A stretch of DNA of 64,000 bases from a bacterium (GTDB lineage Bacteria; Vulcanimicrobiota; Vulcanimicrobiia; Vulcanimicrobiales; Vulcanimicrobiaceae), in assembly GCA_021794175.1 (NCBI GenBank), contig JAJYRI010000001.1, positions 1 through 64,000 on the forward strand, read 5' to 3'. The stretch's first letter is position 1; the number at the start of each line of letters is the position of its first letter. The translations under genes and the position numbers were made by a program. The notes beneath the pieces are model-generated. The model saw nothing but the letters and a program-made list of their open reading frames with translations. It searched no databases and was not told the DNA's origin. Positions 36,470 to 45,136 of the stretch are shown piece after piece.

Positions 36470-37747
36470 ATGGCTCAAGGTCTGAGCATCGCCAACAACC
36501 TGTTGGCCAATAGCGTTCAGTTCAACCTTAATAACAATCAGAGTGCGCTGAAGAACATTGTTACTCAGCTCTCTTCTGGTTTGCGCATCAACTCCGCGGC
36601 GGACGATCCGTCCGGTCTCGCCATCGCAACGAACCTGCAAACGCAGGTCGATGGCTTCAACACCGCCGTTCAGAACGTCCAGAACGCGAACAACGCGGCG
36701 CAAGTCGCGCTCGGTGCGCTTTCGACGACGACCGACATTCTGCAGCGCATCCGTAGCCTCGCGGTCGAGGCTTCGTCCGACCTTAACAGCAACCAGGATC
36801 GCGTCAACCTTCAGGCTGAAGTGAGCCAGCTGCTGCTCGAAGTCAACAGCATCTCGCAGAGCGTCAACTTCAACGGCCAGCCGCTCCTCGATGGTAGCCA
36901 TGCCGGCTTCCAGCCGCAGGTGCAAGCTGCGTTGAACGTAACCTCGAACTCGGCGCTCTCCACCAATGGAGCGCTCCAAGTCTCGGGCTTCAACTACGGC
37001 TTCCTCGCTGCTTCGGCGGTCGCCAACAGCGCGAACTTCTTCACGACGGCAGCCGGCCCCGCGGCCGGTCTCTCGGGTGCGGTCGGTTCGACGCTCGACG
37101 GCACGATCGAACTCCAGGTGATCAACACCGGCGTCTCGATCGCGGTTCAGGAAACCTTCGTTGCCAGCGCGACCGGCCAGGTCTGCGTCTCGAGCACGCT
37201 CTACGGTGCGACCAGCATCGCCGGTGCGTTCGATAACGTCAACGTCACCATCGGTTCGATCAGCTCGCTCGATGTCGGCGTGACCTCGTACGTCAAAGTG
37301 ACGCAAAACGTTGCTGCGCTGACCAACCCGAACAACCCCGCGTTCAACTTCCAATCGGGAGCGAACGAGGGCGACGTCATCCAAATCGGCATCCAGGCGA
37401 CGAATACGCAGACGCTGCGCATCTCGAATATCAACCTGGCGCTCTCGGCGGCGAACAACCCGTCGATCGGTTCGGAAGACGCGATCGGTCAGATCGACCA
37501 GGCGTTCAACACGATTCTCAACCAGCAGGCACTGCTCGGTGCAGTCGTCGTCCGTCTCAACGAAGATTCGAACAACGACAACATCGCGGCCGTCAACCTG
37601 CAGGCCTCGGAATCGTCGATCCGCGACCTCAACGTCGGTCAGGCAACGACGCAGTTCACGAAGCTGCAAGTGCTGGTACAGGTCGGCACCTCGGTGTTGG
37701 CACAATCCAACACCAACGCTCAGTCGGTTCTCGGACTCTTCCGCTAA
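36470..37747 (+). CDS. fliC: Flagellin
   Basis: Conserved D0/D1 N-terminus (NNQSALKNIVTQLSSGLRINSAADDPSGLAIATNLQTQVDGFNTAVQNVQNANNAAQVA) and C-terminus (NLQASESSIRDLNVGQATTQFTKLQVLVQVGTSVLAQSNTNAQSVLGLFR); SD AAGGAGG. Confidence 0.96.
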   Translation: MAQGLSIANNLLANSVQFNLNNNQSALKNIVTQLSSGLRINSAADDPSGLAIATNLQTQVDGFNTAVQNVQNANNAAQVALGALSTTTDILQRIRSLAVEASSDLNSNQDRVNLQAEVSQLLLEVNSISQSVNFNGQPLLDGSHAGFQPQVQAALNVTSNSALSTNGALQVSGFNYGFLAASAVANSANFFTTAAGPAAGLSGAVGSTLDGTIELQVINTGVSIAVQETFVASATGQVCVSSTLYGATSIAGAFDNVNVTIGSISSLDVGVTSYVKVTQNVAALTNPNNPAFNFQSGANEGDVIQIGIQATNTQTLRISNINLALSAANNPSIGSEDAIGQIDQAFNTILNQQALLGAVVVRLNEDSNNDNIAAVNLQASESSIRDLNVGQATTQFTKLQVLVQVGTSVLAQSNTNAQSVLGLFR

Positions 37748-37775
37748 GGCGGAATCCTCGGGTAACCAACCTGGG

Positions 37776-37809
37776 ATCGGGGCTCGCAAACGCGGGCCCC
37801 GATTTTTTT
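37776..37809 (+). terminator. Intrinsic terminator after flagellin
   Basis: atcggggc-tcgcaaacgcgg-gccccgat followed by a T7 tract. Confidence 0.9.
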
Positions 37810-37829
37810 CTGCGCATCGAGCTCCGTAG

Positions 37830-37857
37830 TAAGAGCTCCCCGTAAAGATGCCGAAGA
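37830..37857 (+). promoter_or_regulatory. Weak candidate sigma28-type promoter upstream of the TPR-glycosyltransferase gene
   Basis: TAAG - N16 - GCCGAAGA; only about 10 nt before the ATG. Confidence 0.25.
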
Positions 37858-37867
37858 AGAAGAAAGC

Positions 37868-39964
37868 ATGCCCGTTCGGATCAAATCCAAAAAACCGGCG
37901 GTGACGCCGCCGAGTGCTTCACCCCCGCCGGCGCCTCCGGCAACCATCGCTCAAACGATCTCTTTGCCGCGCCCGCCCGCCGATGCTCCGCAGCTCCCTG
38001 CGGGCTTGAGCCTCTGCATGATCGTGAAGAACGAGGAGCGATTTCTTGCGAAATGCCTCCAGAGCATCGCCCCGTACGTCGACGAAATTTGCATCGTCGA
38101 TACCGGCTCGACCGATCGTACCGTCGAGATCGCGAAGGAATTCGGCGCGAAGGTAGAGTTGCGGGAGTGGCGCAACGATTTTTCCTGGGCGCGCAACGAA
38201 GCGATTGCGATGGCCTCGTATCGATGGATATTTATGCTCGATGCGGACGAAGAGTTTCTACCGGGTAGCGAGTCGCTGCTGGCACAACTCAAAAGCGTAC
38301 CGGCATTCGACACCGGAGTTTGGGTCCGTTGTTACAACGAATCGAACGACTATCAAGGAACGGGGCAGATGTCGCATCTCCTCATCCGCATTTTCCCCAA
38401 CCATCCGCGCATCCGCTTCCGCGGCCTCATTCACGAATTTATCACGCTCGATCAGTCGCAATTGGGATTGAAGGCCTCGGCTTCGCCGATCGCCATCAAA
38501 CATAGCGGCTACCTCAAAGAGATCGTGACGGAGCGCGATAAAGGGGCGCGCAACCTCGCCATCGTGAAAGCGGCCGTCGAACGCGAGCCCGAAGAGGCTT
38601 TTCATTGGTTTAACCTCGGGACGACGGCCTTTCTCATCGGCGATTACGAGACGGCCCGCAACGCCCTCGAGAAAATGATCGAGGTGAATCAAGATCAACC
38701 GCGTGGTTTTTTTGCCAACGGGTTATCGGCGCTCGCCGATGTCTATACCGAAAAGATGAACGACCCCGTGAAGGGGGAAGAGGCAGCGCGGCTCTGCCTG
38801 AGGTTTTCACCGCATTACGCGAACGGACATTTCGCGCTGGGGAAAGCGCTTGTCGCGCAGAAGCGGCTCGCCGACGCCCGCGAGGCCTTTGAAGCGGCGA
38901 TCGGCGACGGTGAGTACAATCACTTGCAGTTCGTCGTCGACGACGAAGTGTCGAAGTGGAAAGCCTATAGCGAGGTCGGTGCAACCTATGTCGCCGAGGG
39001 GAACGACGAGGCCGCCGTCGAGTGGTTCGAAAAAGGCCTGAAGAACCGCCCGTCGGCGTTACCGCTGCGCCTCAATCTCGCCCGCGCCTACGAGCGCCTC
39101 AAGCGCATCGATGAAGCGGCACGAACATTTGCGGCGGCATTCCGCGATCTGCCGTCGGATCAGAGCGCCGTTGACTACGTCAACTTTCTTTTGCGCGCAC
39201 ACCGCGATCGTGAAGCGCTCGATGCGATCCGCGCGGCGATGCCGCAGATCTCGCCGGCGGCGCAGTTTCCGGTGCTCATGGCCGGAGCGGCCGTCTGCGA
39301 ACGCAACGGTTGGCCGGAGCGCGAGCAGTTCTTACGCGATGCCGCCGAACGCATGCCGGGAGCGGCGCTCGCGCTCGATCCCCTCGAGGCGCTCTTCCGC
39401 GCACGCGGCGATCTTGCTGCCGTCGATCGACTGTACGGCGCGGAAGATGCGACCGAACCGCTCGAACTCGCCGATTTCCGCCGCCGAGCGAATCGTCTTC
39501 TCGCGCAGGGGCGCTTCTCGGAGTCGCGCGCGATGGCCGAGCGGGGCTTGGAGCGTGAGCCCGCCGACGCCTCACTCTTACTCGTCGCCGCGCTTGCCTG
39601 TTCGAGCATGGGCGATGCGGAGAGTGCGCGACAATGGGCGCAGCGCGTGCCTCCCGAAAGCGGCGAGCATTATCTGCGTGCCCGGATGATGTTGGCCCTC
39701 GATGCCCGCGGCCGTGGAGAGTTCGAGGAGGCGATTGCGGCGACGGAGGCTGTGTTAGCGCAGATGCCGCAGCATATCGAAGCCGTGGTTTTACGTTCGA
39801 ATTTATTGCAGCAGCTCGACCGGGAGGTCGAGAGCGAGCAAATGCTGCTGGCAGCGCTTCGGTTCGATCCCCAACGCATCGCCGTCGAACTCTCGATGCT
39901 CTATCTGCGCCAGGAACGTTTTGAGGACGCACGTCGCATCGCCGACGCCGCGCTCGTTCGATAG
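37868..39964 (+). CDS. Family 2 glycosyltransferase with TPR region
   Basis: LSLCMIVKNEERFLAKCLQSIAPYVDEICIVDTGSTDRTVEIAKEFGAKV...FMLDADEEF (GT2 with DxD) followed by multiple TPR-like repeats. Confidence 0.88.
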   Translation: MPVRIKSKKPAVTPPSASPPPAPPATIAQTISLPRPPADAPQLPAGLSLCMIVKNEERFLAKCLQSIAPYVDEICIVDTGSTDRTVEIAKEFGAKVELREWRNDFSWARNEAIAMASYRWIFMLDADEEFLPGSESLLAQLKSVPAFDTGVWVRCYNESNDYQGTGQMSHLLIRIFPNHPRIRFRGLIHEFITLDQSQLGLKASASPIAIKHSGYLKEIVTERDKGARNLAIVKAAVEREPEEAFHWFNLGTTAFLIGDYETARNALEKMIEVNQDQPRGFFANGLSALADVYTEKMNDPVKGEEAARLCLRFSPHYANGHFALGKALVAQKRLADAREAFEAAIGDGEYNHLQFVVDDEVSKWKAYSEVGATYVAEGNDEAAVEWFEKGLKNRPSALPLRLNLARAYERLKRIDEAARTFAAAFRDLPSDQSAVDYVNFLLRAHRDREALDAIRAAMPQISPAAQFPVLMAGAAVCERNGWPEREQFLRDAAERMPGAALALDPLEALFRARGDLAAVDRLYGAEDATEPLELADFRRRANRLLAQGRFSESRAMAERGLEREPADASLLLVAALACSSMGDAESARQWAQRVPPESGEHYLRARMMLALDARGRGEFEEAIAATEAVLAQMPQHIEAVVLRSNLLQQLDREVESEQMLLAALRFDPQRIAVELSMLYLRQERFEDARRIADAALVR

Positions 39965-39972
39965 CGCCGACG

Positions 39973-42588
39973 TTGCTATATTCGATCGTTATCCCCGTCT
40001 TCAATAAGGCCGCGCTGACGCGCGTCTGTTTGCAGGCGCTCGCCGAAACGTTACCACGCGAACCGATGGGTGAGGTGATCGTCGTCGATAACGGATCGAC
40101 CGACGACACGGCGACGGTCCTGGCGGAGTTTCCGTGGGTGAAGACGATCGTGAACGAACGTAATCTCGGCTTCGCCGTGGCGAATAACCAGGGGGCGGCG
40201 ATCGCCTCGGGGCGCTTCCTCGTTTTGCTGAACAACGATACGAAAGCGCTTCCCGGATGGCTTGAAGCGATGCTCGCGCATCTCGAAAGCGAGGATGTCG
40301 GCGCGGTCGGCGCGCGACTGCTCTTCGCCGATGGATTGATTCAACACGCCGGAGTAATCTTCAACGAAGTCCTCAGCGGCGTCAATACGATGGCGCCGAC
40401 GCATTTCGGTTTTCTCGCCCCGACCGAGGAGCCGACGGTCATGAAGCGGCGCGAGGTCCAGGCGGTGACCGGCGCATGTCTTGCGACTCCGCGCGAACTC
40501 TACGTTCGCCTCGGCGGGCTCGACGAAGGGTTCTGGAACGGATATGAAGACGTCGATTATTGTTTGAAGATTCGGCATGCGGGTCTGCGAATCGTCTACG
40601 AACCTCAGGCGGTGCTCTTTCACTACGAATCGCAATCGGGTTCGCAACGCTTTCGCCGCGTCATGCCGAATATCGCGCGGCTCGAACTTCGCTGGCGGGA
40701 CTTTCCGCATATCGATGCGGGGCTCTGGGATTACGAACGGAGCCTGGTCAAGCGAACCGTCGTCATGCCCAGCGCGGTGGTCTCGGCACAGCTGCTCCCG
40801 ACGCCCTCGATGCACGTCGTCGTTCACGGCGAAAGCCCGCCGGATCTGCGCGCGCAGCTCGAGCGCGATCTCCGCAGCGCGCCCGTAAAAATAGAAAAGA
40901 TCGACTGGGTTGCTTCCGACGACGTCGACGCAGCCCGCGCGGCGATGGAACTGCGTGGCAATCGTTACGCACTCTTTGTCGATGCGCGCGTCGCGCTGGC
41001 CCCTTCCTGGTTCGAGCATCTTTCGCGACGTCTCGAGATTCGTTACGACGCGCTTGCGGCGACTGGGGCGCCCGAGGCGATGCTTGGATTCGATGCCTCA
41101 CCGGCCGGTGGCGATGCGCGCCTGCTACTCGTGGCACTCTGGCGTCTGCCGCAGCACTATCGGCTTGCACCTTTCCCGAGTATCGCGGGCTCGCTGGCGG
41201 AGCTCTGCGTGCGTGCCCTCGAACTCGGCCTCGGCGTCGTCGGCATGGACGAGCCCGTGCTCGCCGCGTGCCCTGCGCCTGCCCGCGACGATCTCTTCGA
41301 GCGTACCTTTCAGCGAAGTATCGCGTCGGTGCTCGGGCGCGATGACGAATTCCTCAAAGGCCGGCTCGCACTAGAAGAAGCGGCACCGCCGCGTCTGGTC
41401 TCGATCGTCACCCTGAGTTGGAACGCGCCGGAATATACGAAGCTTGCCGTGCAATCGTTACTCGCACGGACGCCCGAACCGTTCGAGATCATCATCGTCG
41501 ATAACGGTTCCGGACCCGATACGCTCGCATATCTGCGCTCGATCGACGATCCCCACGTGCGGATCATCTATAACGAGCGAAATCTCGGCTTCGGAGCCGG
41601 CAACAACATCGGCATGGCGGCGGCGAAAGGCGACTATATCGTCATCCTGAATAACGACGTCCTCGTCGCCGATGGCTGGCTCGAAGCATTGCTACGCCCG
41701 TTCCGGTCCATGCGAGCGGTCGGAATAACGGCGCCGCGGAGTAATAGCGTCTCGGGGCATCAGCAGATCCCCAATGCACGCTATGATGACGAGGCGGCGA
41801 TGCTGACCTTTGCAAAAGAGCGAGCGCGCCGCTTTCGATCGCGTGGATACTACACCGATCGTGCAGTCGGTTTTTGCTTGTGTATGCCGAGGACACTTAT
41901 CGACGAGATCGGCGGCTTCGACGAACGCTTTGGCGTCGGTAATTTCGAGGATGACGATCTGTGCATGCGCGCGCGAGCGGCGGGTTATAAAATCTTCGTC
42001 TGCGAGGACGCCTTCATCCACCACTTCGGCAGCCGGAGCTTCGTGGCGAATAACGTCGATTACGGGGCCACGATGCGCGCGAATTGGACATACTTCGCAG
42101 CGAAATGGGGCTACCCGCCGGCCTATCCCGAGCAGGGATACGACCCACGCCCCGGCTACTTTAGCGGCTTCGATCGAGCGCGTCATTTTGCCGCGTTGCC
42201 GCCGAGCGGCGACGGAACTTCGTCGGCCCGAGAGAAGGAACGTGCGGCCGCTTCTGCGAGGCTGCGATTCCTCGCCGACGTTGCCGCAGGCGAGACGGCT
42301 TGGGAGCCGGTCGGTCGTTTCGTGCGTCGCTATTTGCGCGCTTTTCGCGCCGAGGATCCGGTGCTGCTGACGCTACGTCTGACCGATGGTTGCGATGCCG
42401 CGACGATCGGCCGACGCATCGAACGCCTCCTTGCATCGGTGAATGTTTCCTCGGAGCTCTGCGCCGATATCGAAGTCGTCGATCTCGGCGATGAACTCGA
42501 CGCGATTGCGCGCACCGTTCGCATCGCCGAGCTTCCGAACCTCAGCCCGAGTGCGCTCCGGCGCTTGATCGAGAAGGAGCAACCGTGA
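39973..42588 (+). CDS. Tandem-domain family 2 glycosyltransferase
   Basis: Domain 1 YSIVIPVFNKAALTRVCLQAL...VVDNGSTDDT...LLNNDT; domain 2 VSIVTLSWNAPEYTKLAVQSLL...IVDNGSGPDT...ILNNDVLVADGWLEAL; TTG start. Confidence 0.88.
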   Translation: MLYSIVIPVFNKAALTRVCLQALAETLPREPMGEVIVVDNGSTDDTATVLAEFPWVKTIVNERNLGFAVANNQGAAIASGRFLVLLNNDTKALPGWLEAMLAHLESEDVGAVGARLLFADGLIQHAGVIFNEVLSGVNTMAPTHFGFLAPTEEPTVMKRREVQAVTGACLATPRELYVRLGGLDEGFWNGYEDVDYCLKIRHAGLRIVYEPQAVLFHYESQSGSQRFRRVMPNIARLELRWRDFPHIDAGLWDYERSLVKRTVVMPSAVVSAQLLPTPSMHVVVHGESPPDLRAQLERDLRSAPVKIEKIDWVASDDVDAARAAMELRGNRYALFVDARVALAPSWFEHLSRRLEIRYDALAATGAPEAMLGFDASPAGGDARLLLVALWRLPQHYRLAPFPSIAGSLAELCVRALELGLGVVGMDEPVLAACPAPARDDLFERTFQRSIASVLGRDDEFLKGRLALEEAAPPRLVSIVTLSWNAPEYTKLAVQSLLARTPEPFEIIIVDNGSGPDTLAYLRSIDDPHVRIIYNERNLGFGAGNNIGMAAAKGDYIVILNNDVLVADGWLEALLRPFRSMRAVGITAPRSNSVSGHQQIPNARYDDEAAMLTFAKERARRFRSRGYYTDRAVGFCLCMPRTLIDEIGGFDERFGVGNFEDDDLCMRARAAGYKIFVCEDAFIHHFGSRSFVANNVDYGATMRANWTYFAAKWGYPPAYPEQGYDPRPGYFSGFDRARHFAALPPSGDGTSSAREKERAAASARLRFLADVAAGETAWEPVGRFVRRYLRAFRAEDPVLLTLRLTDGCDAATIGRRIERLLASVNVSSELCADIEVVDLGDELDAIARTVRIAELPNLSPSALRRLIEKEQP

Positions 42589-44591
42589 GGTTCCACGATC
42601 GTCACCGACGTTTTGCGCTCGCACCTCACCCGGAGACGCTCGTCGGTCTCGATGCGTCGATGCTGGCTTTTGCGCGGCTCGAACCGGGCTGGTCGCTCAC
42701 GCAACGATGTGCGATCGACCTGGGCTTTTACCGCAACGACCGATGGTCGATTGTCTTTGGATGCGAGATCGAGGTTGCCGGGCTACTCGAGCGCGAGAGC
42801 AGCGTTCTGCTCTGGCCGCTCGATTATCAGAGCTTCGATCGGCAGTGTGCCGATGGGGTCGAGCGAACGATTTTCCCGTGGTTGCGGGTTCAATTTCTGA
42901 ACCGGCGCGCGCGTGAGGAGAGTTTGGAGATATTTCATGCCGGGCGTCGCGCCGAGATTTTGCGCGCGCGAGAGATGCGTCTGCTCGGCGTCACTCCGTA
43001 TACCGAACTCTACGAGGATCTCGCCCCCTACACGTATGCCGCTCGCCACGTTCGCGTTGGGACGCAGGCGGTGATCCTCGATCCGCGCGGTGCGGTCGGC
43101 GCGCGTTCTTTGGCACGCGCGGGCGCCGAGGTTGCGCTCGATCTCGGTGATGCCGATGCGGTGAGTTTCGCATCGCGTTGGCTCGCGATCGATCCCAAGC
43201 CGATCGACCGAACGCAGCGGTACGACGTCGCGATCGCCAATCGCGCCGGCGAGCTTCCGTCGGCGCGCGTGCGGGTTTTGCGCGAGGGTGGGGAGAGCGG
43301 CGACACGGCGGTGCCGGTCGTGATCTCCTTGCCGCCGGCGATCACCGTCTCATTCGATCCCGACGACGGGCCTACGGCGACGACGCTCGGCGTTGCGATC
43401 GCCGGAGAGCCGGTCGCTGCGCGCCCCAGCGTGCTCCACGAACCGGCGCCGCACGGCGGCTCGTCGGGGCGCATCGCGATGCTCGTGCGCGAGGATGCGC
43501 TCGCCAATCCCGATGCCGATACCGCGGCGATGCGCGTGCTCGCACGCCGTCTGGAGCGCGAAGGTTTCGAAGTCGGCGTCTTTCCGGTCGGCGCGCGCGC
43601 CGATCTCTCGACCTACGATCTCGTGCATGCGTGGGGAAGCGAGGTCGCTGCGGCCGCGCTCGCGTTGTTACAGCCGCTGCCGGCGATGCCGCTCGTCGCG
43701 TCGCTTTCCATTGACGATCCGCGCGGCGAGAGTTTTTCGGGGCCGAAGGCGACCAAGGCGGTCTACGGTAACGTGAACGATGCAGCGATGTTCGATCTCT
43801 ATTTCGCCGCGCTCGGCGCTCGAGCGCTCTCGATCGAAAACGCCGCACCGGAGCGTGAATTCGATCCTCGCCCCGCCGCCGAGGCCGCCGTCAACGCGCT
43901 GCTCGGGCGCTGCGATGTCACGCTGCTCTCCTGCCCGGCGGAGGAGGCGCTGCTGCGGAGCCGCTTCGGCTGGTCTGGGAGTACGATCGCCGTTCCTGCA
44001 CTCGCGGAGGGAGCGCCGAGCTGCGAGAATGCGGCGGTGCTCGCAGGCGAGGGGGAGTTCGTTCTCTGCGAACTGCCGGTCGAAGCGCGCTCGAACCAGA
44101 TCGCCCTAGCGCTCGCCGCGAAGAAGCGCGGGCTCCCCATCGTCTTTACCGGTCCGGTGCTCGACCACCAGTGGTTCCAGGGCCTGATGGAGTCACTCGG
44201 GGCCGGTGCGATCTGGATTCCGCAGCGGCATCTGAACCTCGCGAATCGCGCCTGGCTGCGCGCTCGTGCACGGGTTATCGCCGATTGCTCGTGGGCGGGG
44301 CGTGGAGCCCATACGATCGTCGCCGCCGCGGCGACCGGCGCCTTCCCCTTGCTCTCCGCCTCCCAATATGGGCGCGAGCTCTTCGGAACGCTCGCCGAAG
44401 TGGTCGACCCCGGAGAGCATGCGGCGATCGAAGAGGGGCTGGTGCGTGCATGGGAGCGCGCTCCGGCCGAGCGCGAGAACCTCCGCTCGCACGTGCGGGT
44501 CGCCTTCGACCAGACCACCGCCTTCATCGCCTGCGTCACCGCGTATCAACTCGCCGGCGACCGGGCCCGGAGCCGCGTCTCAGCAGGCTAA
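42585..44591 (+). CDS. Glycosyltransferase-like hypothetical protein
   Basis: ATGA-type overlap with the GT2 gene; C-terminal region (GPVLDHQWFQGLMESLGAGAIWIPQ...GAHTIVAAAATGAFPLLSASQYGRELFGTLAEVVDPGEHAAIEEGL) resembles a GT-B C-terminal half. Confidence 0.55.
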   Translation: MRFHDRHRRFALAPHPETLVGLDASMLAFARLEPGWSLTQRCAIDLGFYRNDRWSIVFGCEIEVAGLLERESSVLLWPLDYQSFDRQCADGVERTIFPWLRVQFLNRRAREESLEIFHAGRRAEILRAREMRLLGVTPYTELYEDLAPYTYAARHVRVGTQAVILDPRGAVGARSLARAGAEVALDLGDADAVSFASRWLAIDPKPIDRTQRYDVAIANRAGELPSARVRVLREGGESGDTAVPVVISLPPAITVSFDPDDGPTATTLGVAIAGEPVAARPSVLHEPAPHGGSSGRIAMLVREDALANPDADTAAMRVLARRLEREGFEVGVFPVGARADLSTYDLVHAWGSEVAAAALALLQPLPAMPLVASLSIDDPRGESFSGPKATKAVYGNVNDAAMFDLYFAALGARALSIENAAPEREFDPRPAAEAAVNALLGRCDVTLLSCPAEEALLRSRFGWSGSTIAVPALAEGAPSCENAAVLAGEGEFVLCELPVEARSNQIALALAAKKRGLPIVFTGPVLDHQWFQGLMESLGAGAIWIPQRHLNLANRAWLRARARVIADCSWAGRGAHTIVAAAATGAFPLLSASQYGRELFGTLAEVVDPGEHAAIEEGLVRAWERAPAERENLRSHVRVAFDQTTAFIACVTAYQLAGDRARSRVSAG

Positions 44592-44616
44592 ACTGCCCTT
44601 CGTGCGGCGCCGATGA
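44589..44616 (+). promoter_or_regulatory. Candidate sigma28-type promoter for flaG-fliD-fliS
   Basis: TAAA (44589-44592) - N16 - GCCGATGA (44609-44616); SD-like caaggggg follows before the ATG at 44648. Confidence 0.6.
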
Positions 44617-44647
44617 TAAAGAAGAGAGTACTCAAGGGGGATTCCAC

Positions 44648-45100
44648 ATGGATGTCACGTCTTCGGCGGCAGTTGCGCCGCCACCGATCGCCGCTGGAAG
44701 CGTAGGCCTGTCGGGAGCGCCCGCCTCGGGAGCCGTTGAAGGCGCTCCGCTGGTAGGGGCGACGCCGAGCGTCGCGAGCGTTCCACCCGCCCCGCCCGGG
44801 CCCGTCGGCACGCCGAATTCATCGGGTGCTCCACCCTCGGTCGGTTTCGGTCCAGCGCCCGCGAGCGGAGACGGCAAGGTCGTCTCATCGGTCGCGCGCT
44901 TTTTTGGACCGCCCTCGAATCCCCAGCCGGTAACGCTCAATGTTTCGTACCGCGTCTTGCATCATCCCAACGAGATCGTTACCGTCTTCTCCGACCCTCG
45001 AACCAATCAGGAAGTCGCGCAATTTCCGCCCGAGATCCTCATTGGGATCGCGGAGTTTTTCGATCAGCATCAAGGAGTGACGCTCGACAGCAACGCGTAG
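44648..45100 (+). CDS. flaG: FlaG-like protein with Pro/Ala-rich N-terminal extension
   Basis: C-terminal LNVSYRVLHHPNEIVTVFSDPRTNQEVAQFPPEILIGIAEFFDQHQGVTLD matches the FlaG pattern; directly before fliD. Confidence 0.78.
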   Translation: MDVTSSAAVAPPPIAAGSVGLSGAPASGAVEGAPLVGATPSVASVPPAPPGPVGTPNSSGAPPSVGFGPAPASGDGKVVSSVARFFGPPSNPQPVTLNVSYRVLHHPNEIVTVFSDPRTNQEVAQFPPEILIGIAEFFDQHQGVTLDSNA

Positions 45101-45136
45101 CGCGTTGCACGTAGGGCGCAGTAAGGAAAGGAATCC

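Noticed and set aside
36428-37789. 453-aa ORF on the minus strand across flagellin
   Set aside because: Antisense shadow of a high-confidence flagellin gene in GC-rich DNA; Arg/Asp/Val-rich translation typical of a spurious frame.
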